This document shows, piece after piece, positions 45,028 through 54,165 of a stretch of DNA of 64,000 bases (position 1 is the first letter of the stretch; each line of letters starts with the position of its first letter). The DNA is from JACDQM01 sp044373315 (GTDB lineage: Bacteria > Pseudomonadota > Gammaproteobacteria > Burkholderiales > Burkholderiaceae_C): the NCBI RefSeq assembly GCF_044373315.1, contig NZ_JBILQK010000003.1, positions 1 through 64,000 of the forward strand. The letters run 5' to 3'. The translations under genes and the position numbers were made by a program. The notes below the pieces were generated by a model. The model worked only from the letters and a program-made list of their open reading frames with translations. It was not told the origin of the DNA and searched no databases.

Positions 45028-47478
45028 TCAGGCGTTCGTTTCAATGGCGCCCAGCACGGCTTGCAGCGCATTCATGAACTGCCCCAGCGCGGCCACCTCG
45101 ACGAAGGGTTGGACGCCCGGCGCTCCGTCCAGGCTGGCCGCCGGCAGTTCTGCCTGGCCCGTCTGGGCCTTTAGCAGACCTGCATCCAGGCTGCTAGCAA
45201 CCAGCAGTTGCCAGACCGGCAAGCCTTGTCGAACACCGGCGACGCGCTGCACCCGCATGGCCCGCTGTGCCGGGTTCCACGGCAGATCAGCATGGATCAG
45301 TGCCACTTCGTTCATACCAAGATCCAGCCCGGTGCAGGCGCTATCAGTAGCAAGCAGGATCTGCCCCTGCTCGCCTCGCCAGGCCGCGAGCGCTGTATCG
45401 CGCTCGGTGCGATCCTGGCGGCACAGCACGGTGTGGACGGACAGGCCCAGCGCATGCAGTTGTTCGGCCAAGGGCAGCAAGCTGGCGTCATCCTGCGCGG
45501 CCACGAGCACGCGGCTGGCGGCAGCGGGCACGATGCGCGGCAAGAGGTCCACAACTGTCTGCGCCATGGCAGCGCAGACAGACTCGGCCAGACGCGCCTG
45601 CTTCAACTGCTGCAACGATTGCATCAAGCGCAATTGATCGCCATGGCTCAGATAGGCCAGGCGCTGCCAGCGCTGGAGCAGGGTGCGTGCCTGCTCCAGC
45701 GCTCCTGATTCAAGCTTGCAGCTTGCGTCCAGCCAGACCTGCGTCTCGAGTGTCGAAGGAAGCTCAGATTCGAGATCGCGACGACGACGGCTCAGCATCA
45801 CGCTTTGGAGCGCCTCGCGCTGCTGCCGCTTGGAGGGTTTGTCGACCAAGCCCTTGAGGTGCGCCATCGGCCCGCGCCTGGCGCTGTCCAGCCGATCGAT
45901 CCAGGCTTCGAGCGCGGGGTCGCCCAGCAACTCGCGGTCGGAGAGCAGCAGGACATAAGGCGTTTGCGGCATAGGCGGCAGCGGCAGTGCGAACTGATCC
46001 AGCGCGTCCACGATCAACAAATCGCCAGCCGGTTCAGCGTCGATTGCATCCGGTGTGCGCAACGTCAGGCCCTCCGGCCAGGCGCCCAGCAAGTGCTGTG
46101 CCGATTGGTGCCACAAGGCGTGGCGTTCGGCGGGAGCAATGAGCACGCCCTCGCCCAGCCCGAAGCACTGCTGCCAAAGCCGCCAGGCCGCCAAAGCTGG
46201 CGCGCGCTGCGAGAGGCCCAGGTCGTCGGCCAGCAGCGCCCGGCCTGCACAAACGGCAAACAGCGCCGCCTCCCACTGGTAGGCGGGCAGAGGCTGGTTC
46301 AGCAGGCCGGCCAGCACGGCACCTTCGGGACCTTCGGCGAACACGGACTCGAGGCGTTGCACCCGCTGTTGGGCATCACTGGACCAGGCCAGCTGCTCCC
46401 AGACCTGCGCATCGACGCGCAGCTCATGCCCCGCTTGCGCGGCCAGCTTCATCAGTTGATGCAGCACCTGGCTGCTTTCGGCACTGGTGCTTTTATCCTC
46501 GTCAAGCAGAGCTTGGCTGGCAGCCACCAGCTCGCTTGAAGCGCTGAGGCCGGCACGCCAACGCAGGCGACGCTGCGCGCCATAGGCCAGCCACACCTCG
46601 CTATAAGGGGTCTGAGGCCCTTGCTGCAGCATCGCCTGAATCGGCTCACCACCCTGCTTCAAGGACTCGAACAAAAAGTCGCTGTGCACGCAGCGCGCCT
46701 CATCACTGCACGCAAAAGACGCGCAGCTGCAGTGGTAGTCGCCAGGCACTGCGCCGCGCAGATGCACTTGCAGCTGCTCCTGCGTCTGCCGGTCCTGCAG
46801 GCCGAAAACGCCGAACAGGGTTTCACCTGGATCGGCGGTCCAGATAAAGGGCTCCTCTGGCTCGATCACCGCTGGCGCTGGCCGCGGCTGTTTGGCGCGC
46901 TTGGCTGCTGGCTTTGTAGCAGGCTTTGGCACTGGTTTGGTAGCCGGCTTTGCTGCGGTCTTTGCCGAAACCTTGCTGCTCGTTCTGCCCTGCGCCTTGT
47001 CTTCAGGCTTGGCGGCGGGCGCGGCTGCGGGCTTGGACTTGAGCGCCTTAGTTGCCGGCGCGACCTTGCCCGGGTGGCCGTCCGTGCCCTCGTCAAGCTT
47101 AGTCAGCGCCGTTTCGACAGGTTTCGCAGACGTGCGCTTGCTGGTGGCGTTCTTAGCTGCCGCTGGCTTCTTGCTTGCGGCCACCTTCTTGATCGGCGCA
47201 ACAACGGACTTGGGCTCTGCTGCCGGCTCTGACTTGGACGCTGCAACCGCCCGCTTGCGACTTGCGGGCTTGGCCTCAGGCGTCATTTCGGCCACTGCCG
47301 GCTTGCTGACGGCAGGCGCCGCTGCGGGCTTCTTGCTGCGCGGCTTGCTCACCGCCGCAGGTTCCGGCGCTGATGCTTTGCGCACGGTCTTCTTGGCGGG
47401 CTTGGCCTGCAACTCAGGCGCAGCAGACGTTGCAAGAGGCTCAGCCGCCTTGCGGCGGGTCTTGGGTGGCATGGCCAT
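45028..47478 (-). CDS. SWIM-domain SNF2-like protein with degenerate ATPase motifs and H1-like tail
   Basis: 816 residues in three parts. Residues 1-205 are almost wholly Ala, Lys, Pro and Ser with AKPATKP-type repeats, like histone H1. Residues about 248-268 form a SWIM zinc finger: C250, C252, C263 and H265. The rest resembles SNF2/RapA helicases, but motif I reads ALLADDLGLSQRA where GLGKT is expected, and motif II reads IVDALD in place of DEAH. Motif V/VI (TGLDLGMNEVALIHADLPWNP) keeps its shape. It is probably a DNA-binding scaffold with lost or weakened ATPase. ATG at 47478 or 47472 may be the start. Confidence 0.85.
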   Translation of the reverse strand: MAMPPKTRRKAAEPLATSAAPELQAKPAKKTVRKASAPEPAAVSKPRSKKPAAAPAVSKPAVAEMTPEAKPASRKRAVAASKSEPAAEPKSVVAPIKKVAASKKPAAAKNATSKRTSAKPVETALTKLDEGTDGHPGKVAPATKALKSKPAAAPAAKPEDKAQGRTSSKVSAKTAAKPATKPVPKPATKPAAKRAKQPRPAPAVIEPEEPFIWTADPGETLFGVFGLQDRQTQEQLQVHLRGAVPGDYHCSCASFACSDEARCVHSDFLFESLKQGGEPIQAMLQQGPQTPYSEVWLAYGAQRRLRWRAGLSASSELVAASQALLDEDKSTSAESSQVLHQLMKLAAQAGHELRVDAQVWEQLAWSSDAQQRVQRLESVFAEGPEGAVLAGLLNQPLPAYQWEAALFAVCAGRALLADDLGLSQRAPALAAWRLWQQCFGLGEGVLIAPAERHALWHQSAQHLLGAWPEGLTLRTPDAIDAEPAGDLLIVDALDQFALPLPPMPQTPYVLLLSDRELLGDPALEAWIDRLDSARRGPMAHLKGLVDKPSKRQQREALQSVMLSRRRRDLESELPSTLETQVWLDASCKLESGALEQARTLLQRWQRLAYLSHGDQLRLMQSLQQLKQARLAESVCAAMAQTVVDLLPRIVPAAASRVLVAAQDDASLLPLAEQLHALGLSVHTVLCRQDRTERDTALAAWRGEQGQILLATDSACTGLDLGMNEVALIHADLPWNPAQRAMRVQRVAGVRQGLPVWQLLVASSLDAGLLKAQTGQAELPAASLDGAPGVQPFVEVAALGQFMNALQAVLGAIETNA

Positions 47479-47514
47479 GGGTTCGGGGGAAAAAGGGAGG
47501 AAAGATGGGAAAGA

Positions 47515-49347
47515 TCAGTCAGCGGGCCGCACAGGCTCGCCGCTGTGGGGATCAAGAAGCTCAGCAGCGCACCAGCCCCGCAAGCTGTTGAAGAAAGCCA
47601 GCGCGCTGGCGCGAGCCAGATCGCTTGTGAACAACTGCGCCTCGTGCAAGCGGCCTTGTGCCAGCAGCTCTTCGCGCAGGACGCCGGGCAGAAGACCGGC
47701 TTCGCGCCGCGGCGTCAGCCACTGATTGTCAATCAATAGCGCGATGTTTCCGAAGCTGCATTCGGTGAGTTCGCCGTCGGTGTTCCAGAGCAACAGATCG
47801 AAGGCCTCGGCAGGCTTGCTGCGCGTCAACGCGTCATAGCACTCGCGCCGTGTGGTTTTGTGCTGGATGAACTCGGCCGACGGGCCTAGGCTGTCGATAG
47901 GCTGCGTCGCCAGGGCCAGCTTCAGCGGTGTGGGCGTCGCGGCCAGCGGCTCGACACGCGAGTCGAGTGCGCCGCCCTGCCCCAGCGTCAGGCGCACCCG
48001 CCAGCTGCCGCTCGCATGCGCAGTGGCGAGTTGGGCCAGCAAATCCCGCAGACGCGCCTGCGAAACCTTGATGCCGAAGTGCTGGGCCGTACGCTGCAGC
48101 CGCGCGAGGTGGCCGTTGAGGCGGGGCCACTGGCCTTGCTCCAGCAGCAAAGTCTCAAGGGCAGCGATCGGCGCCTCGGCCCGCAGCAGGAAGCGCATCT
48201 TGGCGCGCCATTCGGCGATCTCGGCCGCCGGCCGTGAATCCAGGGTGATGGCGCTGCCCATGCCGCACTGCCATTGACCCTGCGCCCGCTCCACCGTGCG
48301 GATCGGCACATTGAAGGTGGCCACGCCGCCGGGTTGCAGCAAGCCGAGTGCGCCGCAATACCAGCCGCGCGGCGCAGGCTCCAGTTCGCGGATGATCTGC
48401 ATCGCCCGCACTTTGGGCGCGCCGGTCACGGAGCCACAGGGAAACAGCGCGGCGAAAACATCGGCCAGGCCCAAGCCCGGGCGGCTGACCGCGGTGACGG
48501 TCGACGTCATCTGCCAGACTGTCGGTAAGGCATGCAATTCAAACAAGCGCGGCACACGCACCGTGCCCAGGCTGGCAACACGCCCGATGTCGTTCCGCAG
48601 CAGGTCCACGATCATCAGGTTCTCGGCCCGCTCTTTTTCGCTGGTGCGCAGATAGGCCTGGGCGGCCTCGTCCGCGACAGCATCGGCACCGCGCGGTGCC
48701 GTACCCTTCATCGGTTGCGCGGCCAGCAGCCAGCTGCGCTGCGAATCCGGCACCGGACGCCAGTCAAAGAACAGCTCCGGCGAGACACTGGCCACTCCCG
48801 CTTCACGCAAGAAGAGCGAAAAGCCTCCCGGCTGGGATGCATGCAGGGCCAGAAACAGGCGTGCGGCATCGGGCGCCTGATCGGCCTGCGCACGGATGCG
48901 CGTGGTCAGGTTGACCTGGTAGCAGTCGCCAGCGCGTATCCACTCGCGGATGCGCTCGATCTGGGCAGCCTCGCTGGCGTCGTCCTGGCTGTCCTGCCAA
49001 CCCATCTTGCCGGTATGGCAAGCATCGGCAGCAGGCCATGCCTCGGGTTCGCAGCGGTACACCGCGAACTCGGCCAGCGCGGCGGAACCGCCCTGCGTCT
49101 GGAGCGCGGCATCCAGGGCGCCGGCCGCTTCGTAGCGCAAGCCACCCAGCACCCAGGCGCCCTCGCGCGCCGCCGCATGTGCGGCATCCAGCACCGCGAC
49201 CAGCTGCTGCGGCGTGAAGGCGCGCAGCCACTGCGCCGGCGCCTCGTAAAAAGCGCCGCGCAGGCGTTCGCCATCCTCACGGGCCAGCGGGTGACGCGGA
49301 AAGTCAAAAGCCGCCCACAGCTCCTCGGGGCGGCGGCTCTCAGTCAT
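47515..49347 (-). CDS. pabB: Aminodeoxychorismate synthase (PabB) fused to aminodeoxychorismate lyase (PabC)
   Basis: 610-residue bifunctional enzyme for 4-aminobenzoate, hence folate. Residues 1-355 are the chorismate-binding PabB domain with PMKGTAPRGAD (the Lys typical of ADC synthase), EKERAENLMIVDLLRNDIGRV (in parts: ENLMIVDLLRND) and GSVTGAPKVRAMQ. Residues about 365-610 are the PLP-dependent class IV lyase PabC, with the likely Schiff-base Lys in FIQHKTTRRECY and TECSFGNIALLI. The amidotransferase PabA is not adjacent. The gene starts 10 bases after the orn stop. Confidence 0.94.
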   Translation of the reverse strand: MTESRRPEELWAAFDFPRHPLAREDGERLRGAFYEAPAQWLRAFTPQQLVAVLDAAHAAAREGAWVLGGLRYEAAGALDAALQTQGGSAALAEFAVYRCEPEAWPAADACHTGKMGWQDSQDDASEAAQIERIREWIRAGDCYQVNLTTRIRAQADQAPDAARLFLALHASQPGGFSLFLREAGVASVSPELFFDWRPVPDSQRSWLLAAQPMKGTAPRGADAVADEAAQAYLRTSEKERAENLMIVDLLRNDIGRVASLGTVRVPRLFELHALPTVWQMTSTVTAVSRPGLGLADVFAALFPCGSVTGAPKVRAMQIIRELEPAPRGWYCGALGLLQPGGVATFNVPIRTVERAQGQWQCGMGSAITLDSRPAAEIAEWRAKMRFLLRAEAPIAALETLLLEQGQWPRLNGHLARLQRTAQHFGIKVSQARLRDLLAQLATAHASGSWRVRLTLGQGGALDSRVEPLAATPTPLKLALATQPIDSLGPSAEFIQHKTTRRECYDALTRSKPAEAFDLLLWNTDGELTECSFGNIALLIDNQWLTPRREAGLLPGVLREELLAQGRLHEAQLFTSDLARASALAFFNSLRGWCAAELLDPHSGEPVRPAD

Positions 49348-49357
49348 GGCCAGGATC

Positions 49358-49921
49358 TCAGAGGCTCAGGAAGTGCTCGCGGTAGTAGACGAGCTCATCG
49401 ATGGACTCATGGATATCGGCCAGCGCGGTGTGCGCCTGCGCCTTCTTGAAGCCCTCGTTGATGCCAGGCTTCCAGCGCCGCGCAAGCTCCTTGAGCGTGG
49501 ACACATCCAGATTGCGATAGTGGAAGAAGTCTTCCAGCGCGGGCATGTAGTTGGCCAGGAAGCGGCGGTCCTGGCAGATGCTGTTGCCGCACATCGGCGA
49601 CTTGCCGGCCGGCACATACTGCTTCAGGAAGGCGATGGTCTGCGCCGCAGCCTCTTCCTCGCTGACGGTCGAGGCCTTGACGCGGTCGATCAGGCCGCTC
49701 TTGCCATGCGTGCCCTTGTTCCAGGCGTCCATCTTGTCGAGCGTCTCGTCGCTCTGGTGGATCGCGAACACCGGGCCTTCGACGCGTACCGTCAGATGGG
49801 GGTCGGTGACGACCACGGCCACCTCGATGATGCGGTCGGTATTCGGGAACAGGCCCGTCATCTCGAGGTCGATCCAGATCAGGTTCTGCTCGTTCAGGGC
49901 CAGCGTGGGGGTGTCGCTCAT
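49358..49921 (-). CDS. orn: Oligoribonuclease
   Basis: 187-residue DEDDh 3'-5' exoribonuclease that degrades 2-5-mers and pGpG. Exo I is IWIDLEMTGL, exo II SPMCGNSICQDRRFLANYMP (in parts: GNSICQDRRFL) and exo III AHTALADIHESI with the catalytic His. ATG at 49921 gives the standard length. It is followed directly by the pabBC fusion and is divergent from the Ste24 protease gene, 67 bases away. Confidence 0.97.
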   Translation of the reverse strand: MSDTPTLALNEQNLIWIDLEMTGLFPNTDRIIEVAVVVTDPHLTVRVEGPVFAIHQSDETLDKMDAWNKGTHGKSGLIDRVKASTVSEEEAAAQTIAFLKQYVPAGKSPMCGNSICQDRRFLANYMPALEDFFHYRNLDVSTLKELARRWKPGINEGFKKAQAHTALADIHESIDELVYYREHFLSL

Positions 49922-49988
49922 GGGGGGAGTCCTTGGGGATGTCCTTGTTCTTGCTGGGCGGCATTGTCGCAGCCCTACACTTCGCGCC

Positions 49989-51281
49989 ATGTCTTCGCTG
50001 TCAATTCCCGCACTCAATCCCACCGTCCTGAGTCTGGCCTTCGCGCTGGCGCTGCTCCTGTCGCTGGCGCTGAAGTTCTGGCTGTCCAGCCGCCAGGTGC
50101 GCCATGTGGCGCAGCACCGCGGCCAGGTTCCGGCCGCGTTCGCCGGCACCGTGCCACTGCAGGCGCATCAGAAGGCCGCGGATTACACCGCGGCGCGCAG
50201 CCGCTTCGGCGTGTTCAGCACCGCTTTCGGCGCCTTGCTGCTGATCGGCTGGACCTTGCTTGGCGGGCTTGATGCCCTCAACGCCTGGGTCTACGAGGCG
50301 CTCTACCCGAGCTACGGTGGCATGGTCTATCAGCTCGGCCTGCTGCTGGCCTTTGTCCTGATCGGTGCCATCCTCGACACACCATGGGAGCTCTACAACA
50401 CCTTTGTGCTGGAGCAGCGTTTCGGATTCAACCGCACGACTTGGAAGCTGTATGTGATCGACGGCCTCAAGGGCGCGTTGGTGGGCGCCGTGATCGGCCT
50501 GCCGATTGCCGCGCTGATCCTGTGGCTGATGGGGGCGGCCGGCAAGCTCTGGTGGCTGTGGGCCTGGGGTGCCTGGATGGGCTTCAACCTGCTGATCCTG
50601 GTGCTCTACCCGACCGTGATCGCCCCACTGTTCAACAAGTTCGAGCCGCTGTCAGATCTTTCACTGAAGTCCCGCGTCGAAGCGCTGATGGCGCGCTGCG
50701 GCTTCGCGGCCAAGGGTCTGTTCGTGATGGACGGCAGTCGCCGGTCCGCGCATGGCAATGCCTATTTCACCGGCATCGGTGCCGCCAAGCGCGTGGTCTT
50801 CTTCGACACCTTGCTGCAGCGCCTCAACGAGAGCGAAGTCGAGGCGGTGCTGGCGCATGAGCTGGGCCACTTCAAGCACAAGCATGTACTCAAGCGCATC
50901 GTCACGCTGTTCGCGCTCAGCCTGGCCGGCTTTGCCCTGCTCGGCTGGCTTGGCAATCAGCTGGGCTTCTACCTTGGCCTGGGCGTGCGCCCCAACGGAG
51001 CCGGCCCGAACGATGCGTTGGCGCTGCTGCTGTTCATGCTGGCAGTGCCGGTGTTCTCCTTCTTCTTCACGCCGCTGTCCAGCGGACTGTCACGCAAGCA
51101 TGAGTTCCAGGCCGATGCCTACGCCTGCGAGCAGGCCGACGGCCGTGCGCTGGCATCGGCCCTGCTGAAGCTGCACGAGGACAATGCGGGCACCTTGACG
51201 CCGGACCCGCTGTTCGCCCGCTTCTACTACTCGCACCCGCCGGCCACTGAGCGCCTGGCCGCCCTGCAATCGCGCGGATGA
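49989..51281 (+). CDS. M48 (Ste24/CAAX prenyl protease-like) membrane metallopeptidase
   Basis: 430-residue inner-membrane Zn protease with about seven helices. The N-terminal half matches the Ste24 N-domain (FVLEQRFGFNRTTWKLYVID, in parts: EQRFGFNRTT). The zinc motif is LAHELGHFKHKH (HEXXH), and the third ligand lies in SRKHEFQADAYACE. The HGNAYFTG segment upstream is also family-typical. It probably degrades or processes membrane proteins. It heads the operon with the pterin dehydratase and rsgA. Confidence 0.94.
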   Translation: MSSLSIPALNPTVLSLAFALALLLSLALKFWLSSRQVRHVAQHRGQVPAAFAGTVPLQAHQKAADYTAARSRFGVFSTAFGALLLIGWTLLGGLDALNAWVYEALYPSYGGMVYQLGLLLAFVLIGAILDTPWELYNTFVLEQRFGFNRTTWKLYVIDGLKGALVGAVIGLPIAALILWLMGAAGKLWWLWAWGAWMGFNLLILVLYPTVIAPLFNKFEPLSDLSLKSRVEALMARCGFAAKGLFVMDGSRRSAHGNAYFTGIGAAKRVVFFDTLLQRLNESEVEAVLAHELGHFKHKHVLKRIVTLFALSLAGFALLGWLGNQLGFYLGLGVRPNGAGPNDALALLLFMLAVPVFSFFFTPLSSGLSRKHEFQADAYACEQADGRALASALLKLHEDNAGTLTPDPLFARFYYSHPPATERLAALQSRG

Positions 51282-51294
51282 ACCCGCTGAACCG

Positions 51295-51642
51295 ATGACC
51301 CCACCCATGATGAATCTGCTGTTGGCCCGCTGCACACCCCAGAGCGAGCCCCTGCCCCTGGAACAACTCGCTGACTGGCTGGTCCAGGTGCCGGGCTGGC
51401 AAGCCGACCCGGAGCACAAGCTGATCGCCAGGCGCTTTGACTTCGACAACTTCTACCAGGTGATGGCCTTCGCCAACGCCGTAGCCGAGATCGCCCATGC
51501 GCAAGACCACCACCCGGACCTGATGCTCAGCTTCAACGCCAGCACCGTCAGCTTCAGCACGCACAGTGTGCTCGGCCTGAGCGCCAACGACTTCATCTGC
51601 GCCGCGCAGGTCAGCGCCCTGCCCGAGGCCTCGGCCGAATGA
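51295..51642 (+). CDS. phhB: 4a-hydroxytetrahydrobiopterin dehydratase (pterin carbinolamine dehydratase)
   Basis: 115 residues, slightly longer than the family core of about 95. Markers are WQADPEHKLIARRFDFDNF and the catalytic AEIAHAQDHHPDLML (H-H-P motif), followed by TVSFSTHSVLGLSANDF. It recycles the pterin cofactor of phenylalanine hydroxylase. The ATG at 51295 is used; ATGs at 51307 and 51310 are alternatives. Its stop overlaps the rsgA start by 4 bases. Confidence 0.93.
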   Translation: MTPPMMNLLLARCTPQSEPLPLEQLADWLVQVPGWQADPEHKLIARRFDFDNFYQVMAFANAVAEIAHAQDHHPDLMLSFNASTVSFSTHSVLGLSANDFICAAQVSALPEASAE

Positions 51643-52550
51643 CGGCCAAGCACGCGCATCTGAAGCTGGGCCTGGTGGTGCGCGGCCACGGCCGGCACTA
51701 TGTGGTGGAGGACGACACCGGCCGGCGCCGCGTCTGTCATCCGCGCGGCAAGAAGAGCGATTGCGTGGTTGGCGATCAGGTGCGCTGGGCCGAGGTCAGC
51801 AGCGACGAAGGCGTGATCGAGGCGGTGGAGCCGCGGCGCAATCTGCTGTTCCGCCAGGACGAATGGAAGACCAAGAGCTTCGCCGCCAATCTGGACCAGT
51901 TGCTGGTGCTGGTGGCCGTTGAGCCTGTGTTCAGCGAATCGCAGCTGGCACGGGCCCTGATCGCGGCCGAGAGCGCCGGCATCTCGGCCAGCATTGCACT
52001 GAACAAAACCGACCTGCCGGGCGTGGACGCCCAACGCGCACGTCTGCAGCCCTACCGGGAGATGGGCCTGCATGTGATGGAGCTGGCCCTGAAGGCCGAC
52101 CCCGCAGGCTCGCGCGCGCTGCTCGCGCCCTGGCTGGAAGGCAAGCGCACCTTCGTGCTCGGCCCCAGCGGCACCGGCAAGAGCACGCTGATCAATCTGC
52201 TTATTCCCGATGCGCTGGCCCAGGTCGGCGACATCTCGCAGGCGCTCAACTCAGGCCGCCACACCACGACGACGACGCAGTGGTATTGGATGGACGCGCA
52301 GCGCCGCAGCGCGCTGATCGATTCGCCCGGTTTCCAGGAGTTCGGCCTGCAGCAGATCGAGCCGGCCCAGTTGCCGCTGCTGATGCCGGACCTGCGCAAG
52401 CATGCCGGCGACTGCCGCTTCTACAACTGCAGCCATCAGCATGAGCCGGGCTGCGGCGTGCGCACTGCCGTCGATGCCGGCCTGATCAGTGCGCATCGCT
52501 ACCGCATCTACGGCGAAATCCTGTCCGAGCTGTCGACGCGGCGCTGGTGA
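51639..52550 (+). CDS. rsgA: Ribosome small subunit-dependent GTPase RsgA
   Basis: 303 residues; circularly permuted GTPase in late 30S maturation. N-terminal OB fold (KLGLVVRGHGRHYVVEDD), G4 NKTDLPG, then G1 GPSGTGKSTLINLL, G2-like GRHTTTTTQ and G3 DSPGFQEFG. The C-terminal zinc knuckle has the ligands CRFYNCSHQHEPGC. It is translationally coupled to the pterin dehydratase gene. Confidence 0.96.
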   Translation: MTAKHAHLKLGLVVRGHGRHYVVEDDTGRRRVCHPRGKKSDCVVGDQVRWAEVSSDEGVIEAVEPRRNLLFRQDEWKTKSFAANLDQLLVLVAVEPVFSESQLARALIAAESAGISASIALNKTDLPGVDAQRARLQPYREMGLHVMELALKADPAGSRALLAPWLEGKRTFVLGPSGTGKSTLINLLIPDALAQVGDISQALNSGRHTTTTTQWYWMDAQRRSALIDSPGFQEFGLQQIEPAQLPLLMPDLRKHAGDCRFYNCSHQHEPGCGVRTAVDAGLISAHRYRIYGEILSELSTRRW

Positions 52551-52573
52551 GCCGGCGCCGGCCCGGCCACGGA

Positions 52574-52870
52574 TCACTCCAGGCGCGGAGCGCCGGGTCG
52601 GATTTCTTGCACCTCGCGCACCTCGACATCGACCACATCGGCGCTGGAAGCGCGGGCTCGCGCAAAGCCACCGCCAGCGCGGAACTGACGCGCCCGGGCA
52701 AAGCCCGACAGATCCACCGTAGGCCGGCGGCCGCGGATCAGACTCCACAGCAGCAAGCCCAGCATGCTGACCACGGCTACCGACAGAAGAAACAGCACCA
52801 GCACCAGAGTCGCGAGGGCTAAAACGACTCGAAGCACAAAAGAAAAGAATTTGGAAATCACGGCAAGCAT
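52574..52870 (-). CDS. Small membrane protein of unknown function
   Basis: 98 residues from ATG 52870 (an in-frame GTG at 52879 is the alternative). A long hydrophobic region (FFSFVLRVVLALATLVLVL continuing to LGLLLWSLI) forms one or two membrane helices, followed by an Arg/Ala-rich cytoplasmic tail. No family is recognised. It starts 18 bases after the stop of the SDR gene and may be cotranscribed with it. Confidence 0.65.
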   Translation of the reverse strand: MLAVISKFFSFVLRVVLALATLVLVLFLLSVAVVSMLGLLLWSLIRGRRPTVDLSGFARARQFRAGGGFARARASSADVVDVEVREVQEIRPGAPRLE

Positions 52871-52888
52871 CCTTGGCACAGTAAGGGC

Positions 52889-53644
52889 TCAACCACGCCC
52901 GACAAAAGGCATCTTGGTGGCCATCACCGTCATGAACTGAGTATTCGCCTCGAGCGGCAGTGAGGCCATATAGAGCAGCGCCGAGGCCACATGGGCCACA
53001 TCCATTGTCGCTTCCACGGCAATCTGCCCATTGGCCTGGCGCACGCCTTGGGTCATGGGCTGGGCCATCTCAGTCAAGGCGTTGCCAATGTCCAGCTGAC
53101 CGCAGGCAATGTCATGCGCGCGGCCGTCAAGCGACAGGCATTTGGTCAGGCCGGTGATCGCATGTTTGGTCGATGTGTAGGCGGCCGAGTTTGGGCGCGG
53201 CGCATGCGCCGAGATCGAGCCGTTGTTGACGATGCGCCCGCCGCGCGGGCTCTGGCTCTTCATCAGTTTGAAGGCCGCACGGGCGCACAGAAAACTGGCC
53301 GTCAGATTCACATCGACCACCGCCTGCCACTGGGCCACGCTCAATTCGTCGATCGGCACGGCCGGCGCCGAGATGCCGGCGTTGTTGAACAGCAGGTCCA
53401 GGCGGCCGAACTCGGCGCGCACGCGCTCAAAGGCGGCATCCACCTCGGCTTCCTTGCCCGCGTCGGCGGGCAGGATCAGCACGCGGCTCGGATCGGCGGC
53501 CTGGGCCGCCGTCTCCTCCAGCGCTTGCGGCCTGCGGCCAAGCAGGGCCACGTGGTAGCCGGCCTCGACCAGCGCCAGGGCGCAGGCCCTGCCGATGCCA
53601 CTGCCGGCGCCAGTCACCAATGCGAATTTGCCAGTCTCAGTCAT
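52889..53644 (-). CDS. Short-chain dehydrogenase/reductase
   Basis: 251-residue classical SDR. Cofactor loop TGAGSGIGRA, NNAGIS and the catalytic Tyr-x3-Lys in AAYTSTKHA, with Ser in NNGSISAHAP, are all present. RRPQAL after beta2 suggests NADP preference. The substrate is unknown. The C-terminal PLEANTQFMTVMATKMPFVGRG (in parts: QFMTVMATKMPFVGRG) matches a group of SDRs common in proteobacteria. Confidence 0.93.
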   Translation of the reverse strand: MTETGKFALVTGAGSGIGRACALALVEAGYHVALLGRRPQALEETAAQAADPSRVLILPADAGKEAEVDAAFERVRAEFGRLDLLFNNAGISAPAVPIDELSVAQWQAVVDVNLTASFLCARAAFKLMKSQSPRGGRIVNNGSISAHAPRPNSAAYTSTKHAITGLTKCLSLDGRAHDIACGQLDIGNALTEMAQPMTQGVRQANGQIAVEATMDVAHVASALLYMASLPLEANTQFMTVMATKMPFVGRG

Positions 53645-53686
53645 TCCAGAAAACAGTCGGTGCCGAAAACAGGCGCGATCATGACA

Positions 53687-53998
53687 TCAGTTGCCAGTGA
53701 CTGCCGAGGCCAAGGTGATCGGGCTGCGGCGCCCTTCGATGATGACGCGTGGCAACTGTGCCGGTGCCTCGCGGCCGGCAGACGTCGGGGCTTGCTCAAG
53801 CAGTTGCTGGGCACGCGCAGCGGCCTGGCTGGGCTGGCTGTAGCCCTCGACGACAACTTGCGGCAGTTGTTGGACCACGAGCGGCGCAGGGGCCTGCAGC
53901 AAGAATGCGGACAAGCCGAGCAAGACGGCACCCGTGAGCAACACGGCGAACAGCTTGTGCTTGGCGTAGCGGTCAAAGCAGGGAATGGTCGTTTGCAT
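53687..53998 (-). CDS. Membrane-anchored small hypothetical protein
   Basis: 103 residues with one membrane helix (KLFAVLLTGAVLLGLSAFLL) after a short cytoplasmic N-terminus, then a periplasmic tail in which the near-repeat QLPQVVVEGYSQ and QLPRVIIEGRRS occurs twice around an Ala/Gln-rich helix. The ribosome-binding site CAGGAG lies before ATG 53998. Function unknown; the doubled QLP-x-V-(V/I)-(V/I)-EG motif is its clearest feature. Confidence 0.72.
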   Translation of the reverse strand: MQTTIPCFDRYAKHKLFAVLLTGAVLLGLSAFLLQAPAPLVVQQLPQVVVEGYSQPSQAAARAQQLLEQAPTSAGREAPAQLPRVIIEGRRSPITLASAVTGN

Positions 53999-54165
53999 GT
54001 CAGCTCTCCTGGGTCTGCAGCCGGCCTGAATGGCGACTGCGATGGACACAGTGTGCTCAGTGCAAACCCGGATTCCCACCCGGCTGCGACGGACACCTGA
54101 ATCAGCACGACCACCTGCCGATGGCCGCGATGAACGGTCGGCAGTGGGTCGGCGGAGTTGAGGGA

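Noticed and set aside
44697..45174. Small proteins in the gap upstream of the helicase gene
   Set aside because: The readings overlap one another, are low in structure, lack ribosome-binding sites and run into the next gene on the opposite strand.
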